A stretch of 64,000 nucleotides of DNA from positions 1,116,001-1,180,000 of the forward strand of contig NZ_JBHEBG010000001.1 of assembly GCF_046557915.1 (NCBI RefSeq). Reading direction: 5' to 3'. How positions within the stretch are numbered: the stretch's first letter is position 1; every line of letters starts with the position of its first letter. The stretch comes from JBHEBG01 sp046557915. Its GTDB lineage: Bacteria > Bacteroidota > Bacteroidia > Flavobacteriales > Flavobacteriaceae. This document shows positions 34,301-43,152 of the stretch, in pieces. The notes under the pieces are model-generated. The model was given only the letters and a program-made list of their open reading frames with translations, ran no database searches and was not told where the DNA came from. Made by a program: the position numbers and the translations under genes.

Positions 34301-37047
34301 TGAAGATCAAAAAAATTAATATCCATCAAATATGCATTTTCTGTCTGCTTTGTGTAATTCCCAGTGGGATTAAGGCGCAAGCGGATACAGAAAAGCTGTT
34401 GAAAAGTGTGCATTATCGTCAGATAGGGCCAACCAGACAAGGAGGTAGGGTGGTTGCCTTTGCAATTTCCAAACAAGACCCATTTACATTTTATGTGGCG
34501 GCGGGTCCTGGCGGTATCTGGAAGACCGAAAACAACGGAAATACCTTTTATCCGGTATTTGATAATGAGAATATTGCCTCGGTGGGAGATGTAGCCATAG
34601 CCCCATCCGATGATAACATTGTTTGGGTAGGTAGTGGTGAGGCCAACCTCAGAAACAGTACATACTATGGTAACGGGGTCTACAAATCCGTCGATGGTGC
34701 TAAAACTTGGGAGCATATGGGGTTGGTAGAATCCCATCATATAGGTAGGTTGCTCATTCACCCCACCGATCCCAACATTGTTTATGTGGCGGCCCAAGGA
34801 CATTATTATTCCGAAAACTCCGAGCGTGGCATTTATAAAACTACAGATGGAGGTAAAACCTGGAAAAAATCTTTAGATATACAAATAGAGGGAACTCATA
34901 TTGGGGCTACCGAAATTAAAATGGATCCAAACAATCCAGATATCCTATATGCCGTAACCTACGATCGAATCCGCAAGCCTTGGATGTTCAAAACAAGAGG
35001 TGTTGGCAGCGGTATTTACAAATCAATGGATGCCGGAAAATCTTGGAAAAAACTTGAAAATGGATTGCCAAGTGGAAAACTCGGGAAAATAGGAATCGAT
35101 GTCTATCTTAAAAACCCAAATATATTGTATGCTACGGTTGATGTTGTCCGAACATCTGCGGGTCATGAACAGACCAATGTGCATGAAATATATAGAAGTG
35201 ATGACGCCGGCAAACATTGGCAGCGGGTCAGTGCAGATGGTGAAAGTATTGGAAACCGATCTAACTACTACGGCCAAGTTATTGTTGACCCCAATGATGA
35301 TCAACACGTCTATGCATTAAGCCCAATTGTTCACGAATCTTATGACGGTGGCAAGACCTGGGCACAACATATCCGCTATGCGGGAGACAATCATGTGCTT
35401 TGGATAAACCCCAACAACTCCGGGCATATGCTTTTGGGTTACGATTATGGTATGGCCATTTCCCATGATGCCGGTAAAAATTGGTATCATCCGGATGAGC
35501 TGCCCATGGGACAGTTTTATGCCATAGGGATAGATATGGATTATCCCTACAATGTCTATGGAGGTACCCAAGATTTTGGTTCATGGAAAGGTCCGAGTAC
35601 AAAAAAAGGGCGTTTTCCCATTCGTTTCGAGGATTGGGAGCACGTTAATGGAGGTGATGGATTTTCTAATTTGGTCGACCCCTCCGACAGTAGATGGTTA
35701 TACTCAGCGGCCCAATTTGGCCATATTACGCGTATAGACCAAAAGACGGGGGACCGAAAAACCATTATGGGCGATAATGCCAAGGGTCTTCGGTTTAATT
35801 GGAATACCCCTTTACTGATTTCACCCCACGATAGCAACACTTTGTTCGTTGGTGCCCAAAAGATTTTACGATCTACGGATAGGGGCGATAATTGGGAAGA
35901 GATAAGCCCCGATCTGGCCGGATTCAGTGAAAATAAAAAAGGTTTTGGCCCTTTTTTATATGGCACATTGACTACTATGGCCGAATCCCCAATAGAAAAA
36001 GGGGTTATTTGGACAGGTGCGGATAACGGCAGCGTTCATGTAACGACCGACGGGGGTGAAAGTTGGGCAAAATTAAATCAAAATATAGATGGATACCCAG
36101 ATTACTGGGTTACTCGGATAACAGTTTCGAGCCATACCGCTGGCAAGGCATATGTAACCCTATCCGGATTGCGTCAAGATGATTTTCGCCCTTTTATTTA
36201 TGAAACTACCGATTACGGAAAGAGCTGGACCTCCATAGCTGAGGGCCTTCCCAATGAATCCGTTAACGTTATCAAAGAAGACCATAAAAACCCGAACCTT
36301 CTGTTTATTGGCACGGACAAGGCAGTATATACCAGTTTGGATGCAGGGCAACATTGGACCAAAATGAAAAACAATATGCCCACAATCGCTGTACATGATC
36401 TGGTAATACATCCTAGGGAAAACGATTTGGTTGTAGGAACCCATGGACGGAGCATTTTTATTGCGGACATTTCCCCCTTGCAAGAGCTGACCTCGGAGGT
36501 GATAAACAAGGATGTTCACTTGTTTCGTGTTGAGCCAAAAGTACAATGGAGAATGACAGGGCAACCCGCCATTAGCGCGCAGAATTTTACCGGGGAGAAT
36601 GAACCTGCAGGGGTAGGTATCAACTATTATCTAAAGGAACCGATAGAAGGTGAAGTAAAATTGTCAATCTATGATGGTGACCAGCTAATAAATGAAATAA
36701 TCGGGACGAACCGAGTAGGAATAAATACTGTACAATGGGGGATGACAAAGCGAAAGCCAAGAACGGATAAAGAAATGGAGAATTGGGAAAATGAACAAAA
36801 AGAGCTGGCCGAGGAAGAAGAGTTTTTTGATTATTACGATACGGTAGAAATTTTCCCTACCCCTACCGAAGAGGTAGACAGATACGGCCGTTCCCTTCGG
36901 ACCCGTGTACATTTTGTGCCAGGACTAACGGACAAGCAATATAAATATACTAGAGTAGGTCCCGGACAATACAAAGTGATATTATCCGTGGACGGAAGAA
37001 CATTTGCCCAAGAGATATCCCTTTTGAAAGACATCTGGTACGATTGA
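34300..37047 (+). CDS. Exported VPS10/sortilin-type BNR-repeat propeller protein (plus-strand copy)
   Basis: 915 residues with a signal peptide (IFCLLCVIPSGIKAQ). At least eight Asp-box motifs of the type S/T-x-D-x-G-x-x-W are visible: TTDGGKTW, SMDAGKSW, SDDAGKHW, SYDGGKTW, STDRGDNW, TTDGGESW, TTDYGKSW and SLDAGQHW. They indicate a large propeller as in sortilin and family 33/74-like proteins. A C-terminal beta-sandwich (about 740-915) ends with the charged stretch YDTVEIFPTPTEE. No sialidase Arg triad can be assigned by eye, so a glycosidase label is not justified. It is related to the minus-strand protein at 57215 (GGRVVAF against GGRVTAV; GPGGIWKT against TGGGLWKT). Probably a surface or periplasmic binding scaffold. 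Confidence 0.88.
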   Translation: MKIKKINIHQICIFCLLCVIPSGIKAQADTEKLLKSVHYRQIGPTRQGGRVVAFAISKQDPFTFYVAAGPGGIWKTENNGNTFYPVFDNENIASVGDVAIAPSDDNIVWVGSGEANLRNSTYYGNGVYKSVDGAKTWEHMGLVESHHIGRLLIHPTDPNIVYVAAQGHYYSENSERGIYKTTDGGKTWKKSLDIQIEGTHIGATEIKMDPNNPDILYAVTYDRIRKPWMFKTRGVGSGIYKSMDAGKSWKKLENGLPSGKLGKIGIDVYLKNPNILYATVDVVRTSAGHEQTNVHEIYRSDDAGKHWQRVSADGESIGNRSNYYGQVIVDPNDDQHVYALSPIVHESYDGGKTWAQHIRYAGDNHVLWINPNNSGHMLLGYDYGMAISHDAGKNWYHPDELPMGQFYAIGIDMDYPYNVYGGTQDFGSWKGPSTKKGRFPIRFEDWEHVNGGDGFSNLVDPSDSRWLYSAAQFGHITRIDQKTGDRKTIMGDNAKGLRFNWNTPLLISPHDSNTLFVGAQKILRSTDRGDNWEEISPDLAGFSENKKGFGPFLYGTLTTMAESPIEKGVIWTGADNGSVHVTTDGGESWAKLNQNIDGYPDYWVTRITVSSHTAGKAYVTLSGLRQDDFRPFIYETTDYGKSWTSIAEGLPNESVNVIKEDHKNPNLLFIGTDKAVYTSLDAGQHWTKMKNNMPTIAVHDLVIHPRENDLVVGTHGRSIFIADISPLQELTSEVINKDVHLFRVEPKVQWRMTGQPAISAQNFTGENEPAGVGINYYLKEPIEGEVKLSIYDGDQLINEIIGTNRVGINTVQWGMTKRKPRTDKEMENWENEQKELAEEEEFFDYYDTVEIFPTPTEEVDRYGRSLRTRVHFVPGLTDKQYKYTRVGPGQYKVILSVDGRTFAQEISLLKDIWYD

Positions 37048-37109
37048 TCGGGCACCTAAATTTAGAAACTAGCAGGCAATAAACACAATAACTAATAACA
37101 ACGCATAGC

Positions 37110-38231
37110 ATGATGAACATTCCAATTTTTGAACTAGAAAGAGTACAATCGCTTTTTGAAAATACGGTCGATTTTAACCTTACCGAAAGCGGTTTTCATC
37201 CGTACACCCTTAATGAGTTACTAACTACGGAACAAATAGGTGAATTGACCAATACCGTATTGGGTTACGGACAGACCAATGGCTCTATCCCTCTGCGTAA
37301 AAGGATAAGTGATATGTATAACGGGGCAAATGAAGAAAGTGTATTGGTTACCAATGGTTCTTCCGAAGCTAATTTCATTGCTTGTCATACTCTATTGGAA
37401 AAGGGGGACGAGGTAGTGATGATGGTGCCCAACTACATGCAGATTTGGGGAATAGCCGAGGAAATGGGTTGCGTTCCCAAAGCGTTTCACCTTAGGGAGG
37501 AAAATCAGTGGAAGCCAGATATTTCAGAACTAAAAACATTAGTGGGCCCAAAAACAAAAATGATTGCATTATGCAACCCGAACAATCCCACAGGATATAC
37601 CCTTACTGCGGAGGAAATGCAAGAGATTGTGGCCATTGCCAAAGGGGTAGATGCCTGGGTGTATTGCGACGAGGTATATAGAGGCGCCGAATTAAACGGT
37701 AAAACTATTGAGAGTTTTATGGGTATGTACGATAAGGTAATGGTAAACGGAGGTTTATCCAAAGCCTATGCCTTGCCCGGTCTTCGGTTGGGATGGTTGG
37801 TAGGGCCCGAAGAGCTTATAGCGGACACTTGGGCATATCACGATTATACTTCCATCACAGCAGGGGTCATGAGCCATTTTATTGGCGAGATCGCCCTACG
37901 GCCCGAAAAGCGTTTGGAAATTCTGACCAGAAATAGAACTATGTTGAACCAAAATTTGAAGGCCGTAAAAGCATGGTTAGACCACTATGGCGATCTATTT
38001 GAATATACCGAGCCCAAGGGAGGTGGAATGCTATTTATAAAATATAATCTGGACATCAATTCTACTGAATTGGCAGAATGGTTGCGTACAGAGAAGAGTG
38101 TATTTATTCTGGCAGGTGATTGCTATGGAATGGACAAGCATTTTAGAATAGGTATTGGGGAGCGAAAAGAATACATCCTTAAAGGCTTAGAGCGAATCAA
38201 AGAGGCATTAAAAGAACGATTCGACCTATAA
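37110..38231 (+). CDS. PLP-dependent aminotransferase, class I/II fold
   Basis: 373 residues, no signal peptide. Features in order: TNGSSEANFIACHTLL (cofactor phosphate region, about 72-87), CNPNNPTGY (about 150-158), VYCDEVYRGAE with the pyridoxal-ring Asp, the Schiff-base Lys in NGGLSKAYALPGLRLGW, and the carboxylate-binding Arg in HFRIGIGER. Length and motifs fit aspartate/alanine-type aminotransferases or related C-S lyases. It lies 62 bp after the BNR gene and 2 bp before a YfcC-type carrier gene, so it likely acts on an imported amino acid. Either ATG of the double ATGATG at 37110 could start it. Confidence 0.93.
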   Translation: MMNIPIFELERVQSLFENTVDFNLTESGFHPYTLNELLTTEQIGELTNTVLGYGQTNGSIPLRKRISDMYNGANEESVLVTNGSSEANFIACHTLLEKGDEVVMMVPNYMQIWGIAEEMGCVPKAFHLREENQWKPDISELKTLVGPKTKMIALCNPNNPTGYTLTAEEMQEIVAIAKGVDAWVYCDEVYRGAELNGKTIESFMGMYDKVMVNGGLSKAYALPGLRLGWLVGPEELIADTWAYHDYTSITAGVMSHFIGEIALRPEKRLEILTRNRTMLNQNLKAVKAWLDHYGDLFEYTEPKGGGMLFIKYNLDINSTELAEWLRTEKSVFILAGDCYGMDKHFRIGIGERKEYILKGLERIKEALKERFDL

Positions 38232-38233
38232 AA

Positions 38234-39580
38234 ATGCTGCGAAGAATCAAATTTCCGGATCCCTTGTTATTGCTATCGGCATTTATATTTATTGCTATGA
38301 TAGCAAGCTATATTGTTCCTGCTGGAAAATTTGATAGACAAATAAACGAAGCGACCGGACGGGAGATAGTAGTTGCCAATTCTTACCATACCGAAGTTTC
38401 TAGTCCGGTGACATTTTTTGAGATGCTGGTAGCTATCCCAAAGGGTATGCAACAGGCTTCTTCCGTTATCTTTTTTGTTTTTTTGGTAGGTGGTTCTTTT
38501 GTGGTAATCAATAAAACGGGAGCGTTGAATGCGGCCGTAGATTGGTTGGCGGTTAAGTTTAGTTCAAAAGAAATGATGATCATACCGGTCTGCGTGGTTC
38601 TTTTCGCCTCTTTGGGGGCCATTCAAAATTTTCAGGAAGAGATTATACCTCTGGTGCCCGTGCTGCTGTTGCTATGCAAGCGTTTTGGCTTTGATAACCT
38701 TACGGCTGCGGCAATAAGTATTGGTGCGGCCATGGTAGGATCGGCGTTCAGCCCAATAAACCCATTTCAGGTGGGAATAGCGCAAAAAATTGCCGATATA
38801 CCCCTGTTATCTGGTGCGGCATACCGAAGTGTGTTTTTAATATTAGCAGTGTTTTGCTATTTCCTACTTGTTCGGAGGTGGGCCTATAAAACTAAAAAAG
38901 CACCGGAGACCAATGCCGTAATCGATTCTAAACCCTTTTCAAAAGCCCATAAGGCCATTCTTGGTGTTATAGTAGCAACCTTTGCCTTCCTGATTATTGG
39001 TGTGTCTCGCTGGGATTGGGACTTTGAGCAAATGACGGCCTTGTTTTTTTTGTCGGGCATAATATGTGGCCTTTTAGGGGGTCTAGGTAGTTCAGGAACC
39101 GTAAAATCTTTTGTAGAAGGGTTTAAGGACATGGCATACGCAGGGCTGCTCATAGGTTTTGCCAGGGCCATATATGTGGTTTTGGAAGATGGCGCAATTA
39201 TCGATACACTGGTGAACAATCTTTTTTCGCCATTATCGCAGTTACCAACGGCGGTTTCTTTAGGAGGGATCACCTTTATGGAATCGCTTATTCATTTCCC
39301 CGTTCCCAGCGTAAGCGGACAGGGAGTGCTCACCATGCCATTGCTAACATCACTTGCAGATCTTATGGAGGTACCGAGGCAACTTATGGTGCTGTGCTAT
39401 CAATATGGCGCCGGTTTGGCCGAGTTAATAACACCTACCAACGGGGCATTAATGGCCATTCTGATGGCCTGTAAAGTTTCTTTTGCCCAATGGATAAAGT
39501 TTTCGATAAAAGCTTACGGATTGCTTATAGTACTGGGAATGATTGCCATATACATAGGTCATATAATCGGGTTTTCATAA
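38234..39580 (+). CDS. YfcC/DcuC-like membrane carrier
   Basis: 448 residues with about 12 membrane segments. The start PDPLLLLSAFIFIAMIASYIVPAG, here split as PDPLLLLSAFIF and ASYIVPAGKFDR, is characteristic of YfcC-type carriers of the DcuC/ArsB-like superfamily. Internal repeats are marked by GAIQNFQEEIIPLVPVLLLL and VGSAFSPINPFQVG in the first half and by LIHFPVPSVSGQGVLTMPL and ELITPTNGALMA in the second. Such proteins carry C4-dicarboxylates, basic amino acids or peptides; the substrate is not predictable. It starts 2 bp after the aminotransferase gene, suggesting transport and transamination of the same compound. Confidence 0.9.
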   Translation: MLRRIKFPDPLLLLSAFIFIAMIASYIVPAGKFDRQINEATGREIVVANSYHTEVSSPVTFFEMLVAIPKGMQQASSVIFFVFLVGGSFVVINKTGALNAAVDWLAVKFSSKEMMIIPVCVVLFASLGAIQNFQEEIIPLVPVLLLLCKRFGFDNLTAAAISIGAAMVGSAFSPINPFQVGIAQKIADIPLLSGAAYRSVFLILAVFCYFLLVRRWAYKTKKAPETNAVIDSKPFSKAHKAILGVIVATFAFLIIGVSRWDWDFEQMTALFFLSGIICGLLGGLGSSGTVKSFVEGFKDMAYAGLLIGFARAIYVVLEDGAIIDTLVNNLFSPLSQLPTAVSLGGITFMESLIHFPVPSVSGQGVLTMPLLTSLADLMEVPRQLMVLCYQYGAGLAELITPTNGALMAILMACKVSFAQWIKFSIKAYGLLIVLGMIAIYIGHIIGFS

Positions 39581-39612
39581 AGCCCGTAAAAACAAAAATA
39601 AAATGTAAAGAG

Positions 39613-40431
39613 ATGAAATGGATAAAAAAAATACTGATAGCAATACTTGTTTTGCTCGTAGCAGGATTTGCTTACCTACAATTGACAAACCCCGACGAAT
39701 TTAAAAATCAGGAAAACCCCGTGTCAAATTCGCCAATTGGGATGTTTGATAAATCAGCGGTTATTTTCGATGCGATAACCATTTATGGAACAAATGGGGT
39801 CCCAAAAGAAAAACTACAACACGCTGCTAAGGTTACGGCGCAATGGTTGGATAACGACGAGAACGGGCAAATTGATGATTTAAAATTGCAAGAAACCTTG
39901 ATAAAGAACAACCCTGTGGTCATTATGTCCAAGGACGGTTTTTCGGGCATGGCCATGGTTAAGATAATGGCGAGCTTTTCCGGGCATTCTCTTCAGGATT
40001 TATCGGCCGAAGAAACAAATAATCCTGAAAGACGGGATGCCTCGCAAGAAGAGATTCATCATATTATTATGAATGCAGGGTTCCAAAAAATGGTGCCCAA
40101 GGTTTTTAGTGATCAAGAAAGTGATGGCAGTACACTTTATAAAATTTGGAAATATGCCAATGACAATGGCTACTACGCCTATGATGACCCTACCTGTGAT
40201 GATGCCTGTAAAACTACAGAATTTGTGTATTTGGCTACCGCCGCTTATCTAGACTCGCAAGTAGATTTATTTTCTGATGAGATGCGACTGAAGACCAGAG
40301 ATGCTTTAAGGGAAAAAATCCCGGAGATATTGGAAATATTTGAATCTAACGCTTATGTATACCCCATCCATATCTGGCCCAATGGCAGGTATGAGCACAC
40401 TAAAAACATACAATATTTTGGAATGGATTAA
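39613..40431 (+). CDS. Unknown membrane-anchored protein, first of a three-gene paralogue family, with EF-hand-like loop
   Basis: 272 residues from the ATG at 39613; codons further upstream overlap the carrier gene. An N-terminal anchor helix (about 4-22) puts the rest outside. DNDENGQIDD at about 80-89 matches a calcium-binding EF-hand loop. The core motif QEEIHHIIMNAG has Glu146 and His150 and a Gly six later; further on is TEFVYLATAAY. The same E-x3-H-x5-G and E-[FY]-x7-Y patterns occur without gaps in the next two proteins (40482, 41715), showing a family. I cannot name it. The E/H pattern on helices suggests a metal site and perhaps a hydrolase. It lies 32 bp after the carrier gene. Confidence 0.8.
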   Translation: MKWIKKILIAILVLLVAGFAYLQLTNPDEFKNQENPVSNSPIGMFDKSAVIFDAITIYGTNGVPKEKLQHAAKVTAQWLDNDENGQIDDLKLQETLIKNNPVVIMSKDGFSGMAMVKIMASFSGHSLQDLSAEETNNPERRDASQEEIHHIIMNAGFQKMVPKVFSDQESDGSTLYKIWKYANDNGYYAYDDPTCDDACKTTEFVYLATAAYLDSQVDLFSDEMRLKTRDALREKIPEILEIFESNAYVYPIHIWPNGRYEHTKNIQYFGMD

Positions 40432-40481
40432 GGAAGAAAAAAACATAACTATAACACATCTATAACTTAAAAATTGAAACA

Positions 40482-41684
40482 ATGAAAAACGGGAAGAGAT
40501 ACTTTACATCGGCACTGGCTTTGCTGTTGATGATGGCCTGTGGGTCAAAAACCACTGGTGAGTCGTCCGTCACCCCGGAAGAGCAACAAACTTTTAATAC
40601 CGCATTGGGTATAGAGGCAGTACCGGAGGAGCTCGGAAAAGCATATACCGATAATTTTAATAGATATACCAAGGTGATCGCGCCTAACGGAAAACCAATA
40701 CATATAGTTGTCCAAGATGACATTACGGACGAACAGGTGGTGCGCTGTAGAGGTATTCTAGAGCACTTTTTAAAAGATTACCCGGGTTCTAAATTTGGAA
40801 GCGACAAAAGTGCCATTGCCAGTAAAATGGCAGAAAATAATGCCGTATTGGCCCTTATGAACGGGCAGGATGATGGCGCAAACCCGGTAAGGGTAAATGC
40901 GCAGCCCTTGTTTAAAAATGAAATTCAGGTAGAGGGGCATTCGTGGTATGTGAATCAAAATTATGAGCATAGGGATGCTGCTTTCGAAGAGATATTACAT
41001 TTTGTCCATGATCATGGCATAGGGGTAGACGGACCTAATACGTTACCTGGGGCAGCTCCTGAATTTCAGCAAGAAATTAGGGCGGCACAGATAAACGGGC
41101 TGTCAAATGGGCTCTGGGCCAATGATGCGCGGGCAGCGGATTGGATCAAAGAGTTGGATGAGGAAAATAGCCTTTCACAAGAATATTTGGCAGCAGTAAT
41201 AGACGTTTATTACGGTTTATGGGGAGCTTGGTCCGAAAGCGAAACGGAAGGTATGCACGGTCTTTACGTATCCAAGGTAAGGGACGAAATAAAAGATGAG
41301 GACCCTATGGCCTACGAATTAATGGACAACAAGTTCTTTCATCCTTATTTAACGTACAATGCTAGAATTGATGGGGAATTTGAAGGTACATTTTCATTAA
41401 GGTTTAGCGGGTCAATACCCTATTCCCATCATTCCAGATATTTAAAGGACATAACGTTGTTGGGCAGCAAGAATACAAATGTCCGGGTAAATGAATTGAA
41501 CAATGATATAACGGGCAATGAAGGGGCTAACACGGTGATCTTTTCGGGCAATTTTCAGGAGTATACTGTGCATTCGGACGGTGGAGTAACGACAGTTGCT
41601 GATAACATAGCGAATAGAGATGGGGAGAACGTTCTAAGAAATATTGAAAAACTTCAATTTGCAGATCAGACTATCACTCTCTAA
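40482..41684 (+). CDS. Unknown lipoprotein, second of the paralogue family, with RTX-like C-terminal segment
   Basis: 400 residues with a lipoprotein signal ending LLMMAC (Cys20). The family motif is FEEILHFVHDHG (Glu169, His173, Gly179), followed by QEYLAAVIDVYYGLW. Compared with its two neighbours it has about 100 extra residues at the C-terminus. That tail contains NDITGNEGANTVIFSGN and ends with NVLRNIEKLQFADQTITL, strongly reminiscent of the last blade of RTX/serralysin calcium-binding C-termini (xxLxNIExLxFxDGT). The combination is unusual because RTX tails normally belong to type I secreted proteins without a lipobox. Function unknown. Confidence 0.8.
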   Translation: MKNGKRYFTSALALLLMMACGSKTTGESSVTPEEQQTFNTALGIEAVPEELGKAYTDNFNRYTKVIAPNGKPIHIVVQDDITDEQVVRCRGILEHFLKDYPGSKFGSDKSAIASKMAENNAVLALMNGQDDGANPVRVNAQPLFKNEIQVEGHSWYVNQNYEHRDAAFEEILHFVHDHGIGVDGPNTLPGAAPEFQQEIRAAQINGLSNGLWANDARAADWIKELDEENSLSQEYLAAVIDVYYGLWGAWSESETEGMHGLYVSKVRDEIKDEDPMAYELMDNKFFHPYLTYNARIDGEFEGTFSLRFSGSIPYSHHSRYLKDITLLGSKNTNVRVNELNNDITGNEGANTVIFSGNFQEYTVHSDGGVTTVADNIANRDGENVLRNIEKLQFADQTITL

Positions 41685-41714
41685 TTGAAACTTATAAATT
41701 TTAAAACGATACAT

Positions 41715-42674
41715 ATGACACTTTTAAAAATCAATTATAACATAAACTATGTGTTAGTGGTTGTGCTGTTTTTTACATTAAGCTGTAAAAATGCAAAATC
41801 CAACACCGAGAATGGGCCCGAACCTCAAAAAGATGAGGTTTCGGAAGAAACGGATGAGACACAAGATAGAATAGGAGGTTTTTTAGTGGACAAACCTTAC
41901 AACAACGATACCATAGATTTTTCCAATGTTTCAGTAACTATAAGTGACGATATGAATGTGGTAGGTTTTCCAAGAAAAATGGAGACCTATGGTACCCTAT
42001 TTGCGGGCATGAAGGCCGTTCCAGATGAATTTTTGAACGAAGTGGCCGAAACCTTTCATCAAATGTTTCCGCAAGACGCAGGGTTAGACCTTAAAAAACA
42101 ACATGAATTGTTAAACACCATGCTTCAGTACCGCAGTGTTATTCCTGTATTGGAAGGCAGGTATGAGTCCGCATCGGAAGACATTAATGAGGGTCTGGAA
42201 AAACTGTCTAACGAGTATTCCGTATGCGATATCATTATGTACAAAGATGGAACCGGTAGGCAGACCATGGAAGTGATAGAACACTTATTGCACTATGTTA
42301 CGAGCATAGGGTTACATCTAACGGCGCCGGAAGCTTGGAGTTTTACCGATCCAAAATCCGAAGTAACCGTTGCAATGAACAAGGCCATAGATTTGGGGTT
42401 GTACAATATTGATGGTTATGAAGATATACTGGAAGAAGCCAAGGAAGTACATCAGCGGGTCATTGTACAAGAATTTGCTTACTGGTTAATAAGCACATAT
42501 TGGGACCTGCAGGAACCTTATGGACCCATGGAAGAGGAAGAATGGAACATTGACAACAAATCGCAGCTATTGGAAAAGTTGCCCGAGGGATATCATTTGG
42601 TCGAAAATACGGTTGCTAAATACATGAGCGCACCTTCTAAAGAGATTTTGGAAAAATTTAGAAAATACAACTAG
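41715..42674 (+). CDS. Unknown lipoprotein, third of the paralogue family
   Basis: 319 residues from the ATG at 41715, which gives the signal INYVLVVVLFFTLSC; an earlier TTG at 41685 in frame is less likely. An acidic linker (about 30-55) leads to the conserved part: VIEHLLHYVTSIG aligns without gaps to the motif of the two preceding proteins (Glu189, His193, Gly199 here), and VQEFAYWLISTYWDLQ matches their second motif. No EF-hand loop or RTX-like tail is present, so the common part is the core domain. This is the last plus-strand gene before a 478-bp gap and the sigma factor gene. Confidence 0.8.
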   Translation: MTLLKINYNINYVLVVVLFFTLSCKNAKSNTENGPEPQKDEVSEETDETQDRIGGFLVDKPYNNDTIDFSNVSVTISDDMNVVGFPRKMETYGTLFAGMKAVPDEFLNEVAETFHQMFPQDAGLDLKKQHELLNTMLQYRSVIPVLEGRYESASEDINEGLEKLSNEYSVCDIIMYKDGTGRQTMEVIEHLLHYVTSIGLHLTAPEAWSFTDPKSEVTVAMNKAIDLGLYNIDGYEDILEEAKEVHQRVIVQEFAYWLISTYWDLQEPYGPMEEEEWNIDNKSQLLEKLPEGYHLVENTVAKYMSAPSKEILEKFRKYN

Positions 42675-43152
42675 ACTTCTATATGGTATTATTTAAGCTA
42701 TTTTGAATTCGGCCAGAAACCTTAAGGATTTTTGATAGGGTATAACCGTCGGTAATATTGCCGGTTACGGTATCTGCCATGTTTTCTGTCAAACTATTGG
42801 AGAATACACCATCATTGGTATTGGAAGTATCGAAATTACCTTTATGGTCAATGGTTTTTAAACTAAATTTTTAAGGCCTGGGTTTTTAAATCTAAATCTA
42901 TAAAATTCCCAGAATTAATGAAGATAGTACATTGACAACGATCTAGGTAGAGGGTAGTAAGCACTGTTAACCCTTAAAATCCGTATTATGGGCAAAGCGA
43001 TAAATTACGATGTACTTTGTTATCTTAAGTTATGGTAAGGATAAGATGATATAAATTTTATTTCTCTGTTAATAAATCTTATATTTCAGTTGGAATGTGT
43101 TTTTTGTTAGGATATAATTATAACAAGTATTACACATATAGCACATGTTTAG
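42675..43152. other. Intergenic region upstream of the ECF sigma gene
   Basis: 478 bp between the paralogue trio and the sigma factor gene. The left part holds a short minus-strand open frame with coding-like composition (42679-42870, listed separately). The right part, from about 42900, is strongly AT-rich and presumably carries the promoter of the sigma gene. I could not assign a promoter by the Bacteroidota consensus, and see no RNA gene. Confidence 0.5.
42679..42870 (-). pseudogene. Possible gene remnant on the minus strand
   Basis: Reading the minus strand gives 63 open codons ending with TAG at 42679-42681. The predicted text looks like real protein: KTIDHKGNFDTSN, then GVFSNSLTENMADTVTGNIT and ILKVSGRIQNSLNN. 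A stop lies directly upstream in the same frame, and no signal or good start is present (one internal Met). Composition resembles the end of an extracellular repeat protein, but no family is recognised. It may be a leftover of a gene lost between two operons, or chance. Confidence 0.3.

Noticed and set aside
34279..34803. 174-codon minus-strand open frame at the SUMF1/BNR junction
   Set aside because: It overlaps two coupled plus-strand genes with clear motifs, and its product resembles no family.
34300..37047. Glycoside hydrolase (sialidase or family 74) label for the BNR proteins
   Set aside because: Asp-box repeats alone do not define a glycosidase; no catalytic Arg triad or acid/base pair could be placed by eye, in this protein or the one at 57215.
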